NCBI GenBank assembly: GCA_028867145.1
Contig: JAGWGX010000007.1
Coordinates: 1 to 33,216, forward strand
Direction: 5' to 3'
Origin: Microcaldota archaeon
GTDB lineage: Archaea; Micrarchaeota; Micrarchaeia; Micrarchaeales; CABMGC01
DNA: 33,216 nt
In this document: positions 24,261 to 30,413 of the stretch, in pieces
Numbering within the stretch: position 1 is the first letter of the stretch
Layout of the letters: every line of letters begins with the position of its first letter
The notes under the pieces: generated by a model
Seen by the model: the letters and a program-made list of their open reading frames with translations, nothing else
The model's database searches: none
Told to the model about the DNA's origin: nothing
Program-made: the position numbers and the translations under genes

Positions 24261-24410
24261 ATGGATGACGTGAAAACCAAAACTTTGCCGTCGCAAGAGA
24301 AGGGCATTGTCAAAAAAGATTTGCCAGTCCCTCGTGATAGTAAACCTGTATTTGCAAGGGTCACAAGAATCTTTGACGAAAAGGATGAAACTCCTTTGTA
24401 CTGGAGATAA
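24261..24410 (+). CDS. Possible 49-residue protein or 5' part of a frameshifted ankyrin-like gene
   Basis: ATG at 24261 opens 49 codons ending in TAA at 24408-24410 (MDDVKTKTLPSQEKG to DEKDETPLYWR). The composition is protein-like, and the last residues DEKDETPLYW resemble the DxxxxTPLHxA start of an ankyrin repeat. The ankyrin-like reading frame then continues one base out of phase. Either this is a separate small gene overlapping its neighbour by 26 bases, or a one-base change has split one gene of about 170 residues. No ribosome-binding site is obvious before the ATG. Confidence 0.45.
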   Translation: MDDVKTKTLPSQEKGIVKKDLPVPRDSKPVFARVTRIFDEKDETPLYWR

Positions 24411-24768
24411 CTTGCCAATTTTTAACACGAAAAACAGGAACATAATGGATCTTGGCCACGCTGGAGAGCACGGCAACATCGCGGAAATAAAGAGGCTGAT
24501 AGAGGTAGAGAAGGTGCCTGTTGATGCGCGGCTGCCAAATGATCCCTTCCACACTCATTCAAGCTCCCAGATGGCGGCGGCAAGGCACCAGCCTGAGACG
24601 CTTGAGCTCCTTTTGAGAACGTATCACGGAGACCCGTTCATAAAAAGCAGGAGCAAGATGAGCCTTGATGCAATTGCATGGAAGCATGAAGATTACAAGT
24701 CTGCGTTTGTGGCATGGAGGGCACAGGCGGAAATGGTTTACGGCCATCTTCGACAAAAGCTATTATAA
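24385..24768 (+). CDS. Ankyrin-repeat-like protein
   Basis: From ATG at 24385 there are 127 residues with two or three ankyrin-like units: NIMDLGHAGEHGNIAEIKRLI aligns with the LHxAAxxGHxxIVxLLL pattern, followed by QMAAARHQPETLELLLRTYHG and SLDAIAWKHEDYKSAFVAW. Ankyrin repeats bind other proteins; the partner is unknown. The ATG at 24445 (107 residues) would cut into the first repeat, so the earlier ATG, or fusion with the preceding 49-residue frame, fits better. No catalytic motif is present. It precedes the initiator tRNA gene. Confidence 0.6.
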   Translation: MKLLCTGDNLPIFNTKNRNIMDLGHAGEHGNIAEIKRLIEVEKVPVDARLPNDPFHTHSSSQMAAARHQPETLELLLRTYHGDPFIKSRSKMSLDAIAWKHEDYKSAFVAWRAQAEMVYGHLRQKLL

Positions 24769-24795
24769 GCTGTGGATACATATTATAGAAAAGAT

Positions 24796-24870
24796 AGCGA
24801 GGTAGGGTAGCCTGGAGTGCCCGCCGGGCTCATAACCCGGAGATCGATGGTCCAAATCCATCCCTCGCTA
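24796..24870 (+). tRNA. tRNA-iMet(CAT): Initiator tRNA-Met (anticodon CAT)
   Basis: The acceptor AGCGAGG pairs perfectly with CCTCGCT, giving the A1-U72 end typical of archaeal initiator tRNA. The anticodon stem CCGGG/CCCGG with loop CTCATAA has the three G-C pairs of initiators. The T arm is GATGG/CCATC around TCCAAAT. CCA is not encoded and there is no intron. It borders the candidate replication origin. Confidence 0.95.
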
Positions 24871-24904
24871 TAAAAATAAACGCCTAGCTAAGCGACGGCA
24901 AACT

Positions 24905-25045
24905 AACCACCCACCACCCCACACTTCCACTAATCGCGTTCCTTATATATAATTAACAAATAATAAATCATCAAATAAACCATACTCTTGGTTTTGTTTT
25001 TTGAATTATTAGTGGAAACACAGGGCTGTGGTTTTGTTTTTGGGA
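24905..25045. other. oriC: Candidate replication origin: inverted ORB-like boxes around an AT-rich core
   Basis: The gap between initiator tRNA and the GINS gene holds two inverted copies of ATTAGTGGAA: minus strand at 24925-24934 and plus strand at 25008-25017. Each is followed, pointing outward, by a G-rich tail (plus copy ACACAGGG; minus copy GTGTGGGGTGGTGGG). This resembles archaeal origin recognition boxes, whose remembered core is close to TCCAGTGGAAAC..AGGGG. The 73 bases between them are about 77% AT, with a 37-base core (24943-24979) at 34/37 AT, fitting a DNA unwinding element. A GGTTTTGTTTTT motif occurs twice (24990-25001 and 25030-25041). An Orc1/Cdc6 gene exists in the same window, and gene orientation changes here. 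Confidence 0.62.
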
Positions 25046-25060
25046 AGATTTTATAAGTTT
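25046..25060 (+). promoter_or_regulatory. TATA box of the GINS operon
   Basis: AGATTTTATAAGTTT lies 21-35 bases before the GINS ATG, the spacing of a leaderless transcript. It lies immediately outside the right ORB-like box, so initiator binding could also affect transcription. Confidence 0.5.
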
Positions 25061-25080
25061 TGAATGGTTAGGTAGTTAAC

Positions 25081-25545
25081 ATGGAAATAACAGTTGAGCA
25101 GCTCTACAACATGTCGTTGTCTGAAAGAAAGACTGGCGAGGTGCTTCCATTGCCAAAGGAGTTCTACAAAACCGCAGAATCAAAGCTAAAGTCGCTCGAA
25201 TCTGAGTCGGATCCGCAGCATGCAAACAACTTCAGAAAGCTGCTCGCATCGGTCAAGGAGAGGCGAATACAAAAACTATTAATATACTTAGCCTACAATA
25301 AACTATTGCCAAGTCAGGTGCCAGAAGAGGAGGAGGAGCTCTACGGAAAGGTGAAGCTTCTGCTTAACAGCAAAGAGCCTCCCTCGCAAAAGCTAAGGCA
25401 TGTGCGCGTAACAACCGAGATGCCCCAGCTGATGATGCCAAACGGAAGCAAGTCCGGGCCATACAAGCAAAACCAGCTGCTTGACCTCTCCGACAACTAT
25501 GAGGCGGAGTTCCTGCTAAACAACAAGCTCGCAGAGCAAGTTTGA
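25081..25545 (+). CDS. gins51: GINS replication factor subunit (Gins51/15 type)
   Basis: The 154-residue protein has the GINS A-domain at the N-terminus (VEQLYNMSLSERKTGEVLPLPKEFY, then ERRIQKLLIYLAYNKLLPSQV and EEEELYGKVKLLL) and the small beta-rich B-domain at the C-terminus (HVRVTTEMPQLMMPNGSKSG, YKQNQLLDLSDNYEAEFLLN and the ending NKLAEQV). A-then-B order is that of Gins51/Sld5-Psf1 subunits. GINS bridges MCM and the Cdc45/RecJ-like GAN protein in the replicative helicase. Its place next to the origin candidate and at the head of a ribosomal/translation operon is a known archaeal linkage for GINS. No Gins23 gene is seen here. Confidence 0.85.
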   Translation: MEITVEQLYNMSLSERKTGEVLPLPKEFYKTAESKLKSLESESDPQHANNFRKLLASVKERRIQKLLIYLAYNKLLPSQVPEEEEELYGKVKLLLNSKEPPSQKLRHVRVTTEMPQLMMPNGSKSGPYKQNQLLDLSDNYEAEFLLNNKLAEQV

Positions 25546-25556
25546 AAAGTGATATT

Positions 25557-25850
25557 ATGAAAATAGCAAAAGAGATTTCAACGTACTGCCCTTACTGCAA
25601 CAAGCACACGGTGCACATCGTAAAGTCTGTGATAGGGCCAAAGCCGGCGAACCCGAGCAGGGGAATGAGCGTGAGCAACCGAAGGCACAACAGGAAGATC
25701 AAGGGTTATGTCGGTAAGGTCAAGGCTAAGACTCCGGTGAAGAAGCTTGCGAAGAAGCAGAAGGCTCTTCTTGAGTGCAAAGAGTGCCACAAGTCGATAC
25801 AGCGAGTCTTTGGGAACAGGACAAAGAAGAAGCTTGAGATCAAGCGTTGA
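25557..25850 (+). CDS. rpl42e: Ribosomal protein eL42 (L44e)
   Basis: The 97-residue protein has zinc-binding CPYCNKH near the N-terminus and CKECHKSIQR near the C-terminus, separated by a long basic stretch (NRRHNRKIKGYVGKVKAK), the archaeal/eukaryotic L44e pattern. It sits near the E site of the large subunit. Start ATG at 25557 has TGAT exactly three bases upstream; an in-frame TTG at 25542 is rejected. In many archaea eS27 follows directly; here the stop is five bases before the aIF2-alpha start, leaving no room for it. Confidence 0.95.
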   Translation: MKIAKEISTYCPYCNKHTVHIVKSVIGPKPANPSRGMSVSNRRHNRKIKGYVGKVKAKTPVKKLAKKQKALLECKECHKSIQRVFGNRTKKKLEIKR

Positions 25851-25855
25851 ACTCC

Positions 25856-26626
25856 ATGATAATACACAAGGCAATGCCAGAAGTTGGCGAACTTGTCCTC
25901 GTCAGGGTAAAGAAGGTGATGCCCTTTGGGGCATACTGCGAGCTTACCGAGTACAACAACCACGATTCCTATCTCCCAATCAAGGAGGTCGCCTCAGGTT
26001 GGATAAAAAACATCCACGAGTTCATAAAAGAGGGGCAGCGAGACGTCGGAAAGGTCGTCTACATCGACAAGGAGAAGAACTCGATTGATATCTCTCTCAA
26101 GAAGGTCACAAAGAAGGAGGGCAAGGACAAGGTTAATGATGTCAACCTTGAAAAGCGCGCGGAGAATCTTTTCACTCAGGCTCTTGCTGAGGCGGGAATG
26201 AAGGACAAACTTCCTGAATTAATTCCAGAGCTCATAAAGAAGTACCAATCCTACAACGACATAATCAATTTGCTAGTTGACGGCAAGGACCCATTTGAGG
26301 GCCTCAAGATCAATGCGAAGTTTGCGACAGCAATGAAGGAGATTGTCGCAAAGAACATCAAGCCAAAGGTTTACACCGTCTCCTACATCGCGCAGGTCTC
26401 GGTCTACGACACAAAGGCAGGAATCTCGCTCATCAAGAAGGCCTTCACCGCGATAGAAAAGCTGGGAGTCACAGTTCTCTATCTTGGCGCGCCAAGGTAC
26501 AGGATGGTCTCAGAGGACATGAGCTACCCGAAGGCGGAGGAGAGAATCAAACACGCAAATGAGATACTTGAAAAGGAGCTCAAGAACAGCTCAATTGAGA
26601 TAATAAAGGAGAAGATAAATGCGTAG
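25856..26626 (+). CDS. eif2a: Translation initiation factor aIF2, alpha subunit
   Basis: The 256-residue protein begins with an S1 domain (GELVLVRVKKVMPFGAYCEL, SYLPIKEVASGWIKNIHEFIKEG, VVYIDKEKNSIDISLKKV), followed by a helical domain and a C-terminal alpha/beta domain (KPKVYTVSYIAQVSVYDTK, LGAPRYRMVSEDMSYPKAEER). aIF2 delivers initiator Met-tRNA to the small subunit; the gene for its tRNA substrate is 1 kb upstream. The Ser corresponding to eIF2-alpha phosphorylation cannot be assigned with certainty. ATG 25856 is used; the in-frame TTG at 25847 overlaps the eL42 stop. Its stop overlaps the PAC2 start. Confidence 0.95.
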   Translation: MIIHKAMPEVGELVLVRVKKVMPFGAYCELTEYNNHDSYLPIKEVASGWIKNIHEFIKEGQRDVGKVVYIDKEKNSIDISLKKVTKKEGKDKVNDVNLEKRAENLFTQALAEAGMKDKLPELIPELIKKYQSYNDIINLLVDGKDPFEGLKINAKFATAMKEIVAKNIKPKVYTVSYIAQVSVYDTKAGISLIKKAFTAIEKLGVTVLYLGAPRYRMVSEDMSYPKAEERIKHANEILEKELKNSSIEIIKEKINA

Positions 26627-27389
26627 TTCCAAGATTTACGTGAGCAAGACGCTCAAGCCAAGAAACCCGATACTTTTAGTTGGTCTTCCCGGAATTGGAA
26701 ATGTGGGCAGCCTGGTCGGCGAGCACCTAAAGTCAGAGCTCAGGGCAAAGAAATTCGCAACTCTCTACTCTCCACACTTTCCACACCAAGTAATTATGCT
26801 AAAGTCCGGAGGGATTAGGCTTGTCAGCAACAGATTCTATCTTTGGAAGAATCCTGCAAAAGAAAAAGGAGCAAGGGACATCCTGATTCTTGTCGGCGAT
26901 TTCCAGGCACTCTCATCGGAAGGGCAGTACGAGATCAACGAGAAGATCGTTGAGTTCTTCAAGGGTCTTGGCGGAAAGACAATTTACACGATCGGCGGAT
27001 ACAACACCACAAATCAGTATGTTCAAAACCCAAGGGTGTTTGCGGTTACAACAGACAGGAAGCAGATCCCGCAGCTAAAGGCGGCAAAGATAATCTTTGG
27101 GCAGGCCTCTGGAATGATCTGGGGATCAGCAGGCCTTCTTCTTGCGTTTGCAAAAAAGCACAAGCTCACCGCAACTTGCATAATGGGTGAGACAGGAATG
27201 CTTGAGGTCGACGCGCACGCAGCAAAGGCGGTGCTAGAAATACTTGTGAGACATCTAAAGCTTAAGATAAACCTTGAGAACCTGGAGAAAATCTCACAGG
27301 AGACCGAGAAGATGGTGAAGCAGATGGAGGAGGCGGTCAAAAAAGAGCAGCAGGGCCCGACAAAGGAGCACTTCACCTACATCAGATAA
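26619..27389 (+). CDS. PAC2-family (proteasome assembly chaperone-like) protein
   Basis: The 256-residue protein carries ILLVGLPGIGNVGSLVGEHL, LILVGDFQALSSEGQYEI, YTIGGYNTTNQ and MIWGSAGLLLAFAKKH, the hallmarks of the archaeal PAC2/COG2047 family, related to eukaryotic proteasome assembly chaperones. The C-terminal 40 residues are a charged coiled coil (LEKISQETEKMVKQMEEAVKK). Direct evidence of an assembly role in archaea is limited. It starts inside the aIF2-alpha 3' end (8-base overlap), with GGAG seven bases before the ATG. The usual intervening nop10 gene is missing here. Confidence 0.9.
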   Translation: MRSSKIYVSKTLKPRNPILLVGLPGIGNVGSLVGEHLKSELRAKKFATLYSPHFPHQVIMLKSGGIRLVSNRFYLWKNPAKEKGARDILILVGDFQALSSEGQYEINEKIVEFFKGLGGKTIYTIGGYNTTNQYVQNPRVFAVTTDRKQIPQLKAAKIIFGQASGMIWGSAGLLLAFAKKHKLTATCIMGETGMLEVDAHAAKAVLEILVRHLKLKINLENLEKISQETEKMVKQMEEAVKKEQQGPTKEHFTYIR

Positions 27390-27422
27390 TCTATTTATAG
27401 CAAAACAGGAATATTCACCCGT

Positions 27423-27495
27423 GCGAGCGTTGTCTAGCCTGGTAGGATCTGGCCTTCCCAAGGCCATGGCCCGGGTTCAAATCCCGGCGCTCGCA
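27423..27495 (+). tRNA. tRNA-Gly(CCC): tRNA-Gly (anticodon CCC)
   Basis: Acceptor GCGAGCG pairs fully with CGCTCGC; anticodon stem TGGCC/GGCCA holds loop TTCCCAA; T arm CCGGG/CCCGG around TTCAAAT; discriminator A, no encoded CCA and no intron. CCC reads GGG codons. A TATA-like CTATTTATAG lies about 30 bases upstream. Confidence 0.95.
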
Positions 27496-27559
27496 TCTGT
27501 TATAAACGAATCCATAATGCGGCTTTAATAAGCTCCATCCCCCATCGGAATTCGAGAAA

Positions 27560-27859
27560 ATGATTAAGCAAATAGCGCGCGAATTCAAGCTGCTTCCACA
27601 TCTTCTTAGGGGAGGACATCAGCCTTCTAGTTCAGAAGTGGAGAAGTTCTTCTCGAATCCGGAAATAGTATCTATGCAATCCACATGCGCAAAGTGCGAC
27701 ATGCCAATCGAGCTTCTGCGAAGTGCCAAAAACCCAGCGACCCGTTATATCTCCAAAGAACTATGCTATGTAAGCGTCGATCCCAGCAACTTTATTATTT
27801 TGAGAACCACAATGAGGGACGGGTCTTCTCAGGAACGCACTTCTAACATAAGAAACTAA
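27560..27859 (+). CDS. Unrecognised 99-residue protein with CxxC
   Basis: I do not recognise this protein. The N-terminal third is basic and helical (MIKQIAREFKLLPHLLRGG). A CAKCDMP segment in the middle could bind metal together with a later Cys (KELCYVSVD), but only three Cys are present. It starts 64 bases after tRNA-Gly, with a TATA-like GTTATAAAC in between, and precedes another small gene by 16 bases. Confidence rests on length, codon use and position in a run of small rightward genes. Confidence 0.55.
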   Translation: MIKQIAREFKLLPHLLRGGHQPSSSEVEKFFSNPEIVSMQSTCAKCDMPIELLRSAKNPATRYISKELCYVSVDPSNFIILRTTMRDGSSQERTSNIRN

Positions 27860-27875
27860 AACAAAAGTTGATTCA

Positions 27876-28313
27876 ATGACCGTTAAATACTGTTCAATTC
27901 CAAGCAAGGAGAGCCTGCAAAGGGACAAATTCCTTGATGTCCTCCAATCGAACCTGATCTCAAAGTCCATGGACTCCTTCAACAAGCTTGTACAAGACAA
28001 GATCCAGGCCCCTGTTGGTGCAATCCACATAAACGAGCTTCTGCGAGACATGGACCGATGGCACACCATAAATCACAGCGTCATCACCACACATTTCATT
28101 CAGGAGCCAAAGGAGTCCCATGTCAAAAATGCGATACTCCTGGGTGCCCAGGCGGTCGAGCTCAAGTTTCAGGGCAAGCTGCCCACATGGGCAGGAAGGC
28201 TAAAGTACAGCAAAAGCCACATCACAACATTTAGCCCCACAGGCGCCATACTCTCCGACACCTCTGGAGTCAGGCTAACCGTGGACGTAAAGGGCTACGC
28301 CCCCCAAACATAG
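27876..28313 (+). CDS. Unrecognised 145-residue protein
   Basis: The ATG has TGAT exactly three bases before it, the local start signature. The protein appears soluble, with helices in the first half (KESLQRDKFLDVLQSNLI, MDSFNKLVQDKIQ) and a strand-rich C-terminus (HITTFSPTGAILSDTSGVRL). There are no Cys clusters, membrane helices or known catalytic motifs. It is probably in one transcript with the 99-residue gene upstream. Family unknown. Confidence 0.62.
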   Translation: MTVKYCSIPSKESLQRDKFLDVLQSNLISKSMDSFNKLVQDKIQAPVGAIHINELLRDMDRWHTINHSVITTHFIQEPKESHVKNAILLGAQAVELKFQGKLPTWAGRLKYSKSHITTFSPTGAILSDTSGVRLTVDVKGYAPQT

Positions 28314-28357
28314 GTTACAAAACCACAACAATTCTTGGCAAAAACGACTAATAAATC

Positions 28358-28372
28358 AACCTTTTAAATAAG
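28358..28372 (+). promoter_or_regulatory. TATA box upstream of the 94-residue protein gene
   Basis: AACCTTTTAAATAAG lies 27-41 bases before the ATG at 28399, at archaeal promoter spacing. It separates this pair of small genes from the previous pair. Confidence 0.4.
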
Positions 28373-28398
28373 AAAAACCAAATTTACTTGCTGATATA

Positions 28399-28683
28399 AT
28401 GAGCAACCTTAGAATCATAACTCCTAAAATTGAGAACTCGATGGCCCAGTGCAGCGAGGTGTTCCAGTATATGCACAAGAAATTCGGCATGACTGAGAGC
28501 CTTTTCAAGGATTATGTCAGGATTGACTCCGAAGGCGAAATAAGGGTCAGCCCTCCTACAAATAGGATTGGAAATCCGAAGCTCGCTCAGGCAATCTCAA
28601 TTCCTCTTGCAGTAGTCATCATAAGAGACAGGAAGAGAGAGAAAATTGCAGAGATTGTGAATGCAACATTGCCCAGTGTTTAA
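28399..28683 (+). CDS. Unrecognised 94-residue protein
   Basis: The start has TGAT at three-base spacing. The sequence begins MSNLRIITPKIENS, has a helix (CSEVFQYMHKKFG), a hairpin around DSEGEIRVSP and a hydrophobic strand (AISIPLAVVIIRDR) before a final helix. It looks like a compact alpha/beta protein. No family is recognised. It is followed after one base by the next small gene. Confidence 0.6.
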   Translation: MSNLRIITPKIENSMAQCSEVFQYMHKKFGMTESLFKDYVRIDSEGEIRVSPPTNRIGNPKLAQAISIPLAVVIIRDRKREKIAEIVNATLPSV

Positions 28684-28684
28684 G

Positions 28685-28921
28685 ATGTCCGAAAATACCC
28701 GAATTTTCAGCGGAATTTCTCCCTCAAAAGAGCTTGAGGTGCTCGCAGCGGCCGCGAAGATAGGCCAAAGGAGCTTTGGTATCCCCGCGGCAGAGTACTC
28801 GCCTGCAAAGTTAAAGGAGAGCATAAGGGATCGCTCGCTCCACATTCTAATAAGAACTTCATTGTATGATGCCTGCGCCGCAAAGGATGTTGCCTTTAGC
28901 GCACTTATCCTCCCCGATTAA
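28685..28921 (+). CDS. Unrecognised 78-residue protein
   Basis: ATG at 28685 follows the previous stop by one base, implying coupled translation. The 78 residues are mainly helical (SKELEVLAAAAKIGQ, SPAKLKESIRDRSLHILIR, DACAAKDVAFSALIL). The KELEVLAAAAKI...PAxxYSPxxLKESIR layout is protein-like, but I cannot assign a family. It ends nine bases before the convergent DUF92 gene. Confidence 0.55.
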   Translation: MSENTRIFSGISPSKELEVLAAAAKIGQRSFGIPAAEYSPAKLKESIRDRSLHILIRTSLYDACAAKDVAFSALILPD

Positions 28922-28930
28922 GCTGGAGAA

Positions 28931-29611
28931 TTAGAACGGCTTGATCCCAAGGACGATAAGAAGGATCATGCTCGCCCCCCATCCTGCAAACGAACAGGCA
29001 AAGTTGGAGGTGAACTTGTTTCCAATCCCCTTTTCCTCAAAGAATCCAAGTATTGAGTCGACAATGTTTCCAAGAAGCCCTGAAATCATCACCACAACCA
29101 AAAGGAACCCGTAGTTTATGGTGCTAGAGAGGCTTATTCCAATAAGCAGAGAGCCCAGCAGCCCTGCCCCAAACCCGAATGCGGTAACTGCGCCTGATGT
29201 TCCCTGCTTTACCTTCCTCATTGTAAGAAGCATCCAAGGCCTGCCGCCAAGCACCCCTATCTCGCTTGAGAACTTGTCTGCGGTGATTGCGGCGACGCTT
29301 GCCACGTACGAAACCAAGAGGAATCCCTGCGGCACCAGGTTCGCCGTCGCGTTGAAGTAGTAGAAGACCACAATTAGGAGGGGTATTATCCCGTTTGCAA
29401 TCACATTGCTGTAGCTTCTTGACCTCTCATAGACCCCAATTGCGCTCTTCCTTTTTATCCCAATCCAGGTAACGATCCCTGACAATATCAAGAACCAGAG
29501 CATCACCAAAAGGAAGAAGGCCCCCTGTGCCCCACCAAAGAAGAAAAGACCTATCCCAAGGGCGAGTGCAACAAGGACTCCTTTCCAATCTAACGTCAGA
29601 AAACTAAACAT
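28931..29611 (-). CDS. DUF92/TMEM19-family integral membrane protein
   Basis: The 226-residue protein is hydrophobic throughout, with about six membrane helices. It carries the family landmarks GVYERSRSYSNVIANG, SVAAITADKFSSEIGVLGG and KVKQGTSGAVTAFGFGAGLLGS, and near the C-terminus LGNIVDSILGFFEEKGI and NFACSFAGWGAS. The family includes plant VTE6, a CTP-dependent phytyl-phosphate kinase, so a prenyl-phosphate kinase role in lipid or quinone metabolism is possible. The archaeal substrate is not known to me. It stands alone on the minus strand between runs of rightward small genes. Confidence 0.88.
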   Translation of the reverse strand: MFSFLTLDWKGVLVALALGIGLFFFGGAQGAFFLLVMLWFLILSGIVTWIGIKRKSAIGVYERSRSYSNVIANGIIPLLIVVFYYFNATANLVPQGFLLVSYVASVAAITADKFSSEIGVLGGRPWMLLTMRKVKQGTSGAVTAFGFGAGLLGSLLIGISLSSTINYGFLLVVVMISGLLGNIVDSILGFFEEKGIGNKFTSNFACSFAGWGASMILLIVLGIKPF

Positions 29612-29651
29612 ATTTTCATTCCATTTTTATGAATTATTCCGCTAATAACAA

Positions 29652-29666
29652 AGCCTTTTAAACCTT
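29652..29666 (+). promoter_or_regulatory. TATA-like box upstream of a possible structured RNA
   Basis: AGCCTTTTAAACCTT lies in the 230-base gap between DUF92 and the next gene. If active, transcription would start near 29685, just before a strong hairpin-forming region and far from any start codon. Confidence 0.35.
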
Positions 29667-29689
29667 AAATCCACCAATATTCTTACGGG

Positions 29690-29762
29690 TTCTCTACTGA
29701 GGAAGGGTTTAACTGGTCGCCTTGCCAGTCCATGAAAATGGATTGGCGCTCTTCCTAATTTT
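29690..29762 (+). ncRNA. Possible structured small RNA with GAAA-capped hairpin
   Basis: GCCAGTCCAT (29724-29733) pairs with ATGGATTGGC (29738-29747) over ten base pairs (one G-U) around a GAAA tetraloop. The flanks AGGAAG (29700-29705) and CTTCCT (29751-29756) pair to close the structure, leaving an internal loop on the 5' side. A TATA-like box lies 25-35 bases upstream and a T-rich run follows. No coding frame is present. It is not a tRNA, 5S or SRP RNA by any motif I can see, and it lacks clear C/D boxes or a convincing ACA tail. Confidence 0.4.
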
Positions 29763-29782
29763 CATCTGTAAATAGCCTTCGC

Positions 29783-29797
29783 TAACTATATAAGGCT
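29783..29797 (+). promoter_or_regulatory. TATA box for the 70-residue protein gene
   Basis: TAACTATATAAGGCT lies about 45-60 bases upstream of the ATG at 29842, so a short leader containing the TGAT element is expected. Confidence 0.42.
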
Positions 29798-29841
29798 TAT
29801 TTCAAGGCACCTAGAGCTTCCCACCAACCAAAAGTGATATC

Positions 29842-30054
29842 ATGATGACAAACCAGCCAGGAACAGCGAATCTGATGAAGATCGCGCCGAGCACGCTTAG
29901 CACGACTGTAAGGCAGATTGAGCGCCTGAGGCGCGACGGAAAGGACACGGAAGCAGTAAATCTGATACTTAGAACGACAGAGAAGCTATCAAAGGAGCAC
30001 GGCAGCACCTTCAAGGCGGCCCTAATTATTCTAGAACACCTCCCAAGAAGCTAA
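29842..30054 (+). CDS. Unrecognised 70-residue helical protein
   Basis: The ATG at 29842 has TGAT exactly three bases upstream. The protein is small and basic, with predicted helices (APSTLSTTVRQIERLRRDG, AVNLILRTTEKLSKEHG, FKAALIILEHLP). A helical bundle or adaptor is likely; no family is recognised. Its size and helix content resemble the following gene (30101-30331), but the sequences do not align clearly. Confidence 0.58.
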   Translation: MMTNQPGTANLMKIAPSTLSTTVRQIERLRRDGKDTEAVNLILRTTEKLSKEHGSTFKAALIILEHLPRS

Positions 30055-30068
30055 ACGCTCGCTTAGGC

Positions 30069-30082
30069 AGGCATATATTTGC
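30069..30082 (+). promoter_or_regulatory. TATA box of the 76-residue protein gene
   Basis: AGGCATATATTTGC lies 19-32 bases before the ATG at 30101, fitting a leaderless message. Confidence 0.42.
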
Positions 30083-30100
30083 CGCTTTCCCACTTCCCTT

Positions 30101-30331
30101 ATGGCGGCATCAAGGATTTCAGCCAAAGCCACTTTCGTCGCCGAGTTTACCCAGGAGGTCTCGCTCATGCTAAGGGGCGGAAGATCAAGCGAGTCTGTTG
30201 TAAGGCTAGTTGACTCCACCTTAAAAGAGATTCAGGGTACACCGAACAAGCCACTCATTGAGGCAATACGCAAGGAGCTATCAATCCAGTTCCCAGAGCT
30301 TCCATGGACATTCAAGGAGCCAAAGCAGTAG
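30101..30331 (+). CDS. Unrecognised 76-residue helical protein
   Basis: This small protein has helices (KATFVAEFTQEVSLMLRGG, SVVRLVDSTLKEIQG, LIEAIRKELSIQF) and the C-terminus ELPWTFKEPKQ. It has its own TATA box at leaderless spacing. No motif, Cys cluster or membrane segment is present, and I do not recognise a family. It lies 82 bases before radA, which has a separate promoter. Confidence 0.55.
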   Translation: MAASRISAKATFVAEFTQEVSLMLRGGRSSESVVRLVDSTLKEIQGTPNKPLIEAIRKELSIQFPELPWTFKEPKQ

Positions 30332-30360
30332 TCACAAAGTAAAAATCGCAATTTCTTGAG

Positions 30361-30374
30361 AAGGTTTAATATTC
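30361..30374 (+). promoter_or_regulatory. TATA-like box of radA-dph5
   Basis: AAGGTTTAATATTC lies about 40-53 bases before the radA ATG. It is AT-rich with a purine lead, and no other candidate is closer at proper spacing. Confidence 0.35.
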
Positions 30375-30413
30375 TATTTACCCCATTAAACCTAGTTCTA
30401 ATTGTTGATTTTA

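Noticed and set aside
29690-29762. C/D-box or H/ACA guide RNA assignment for the hairpin
   Set aside because: No RUGAUGA C box pairs with a D box, and no convincing ACA follows the lower stem, so the class is left open.
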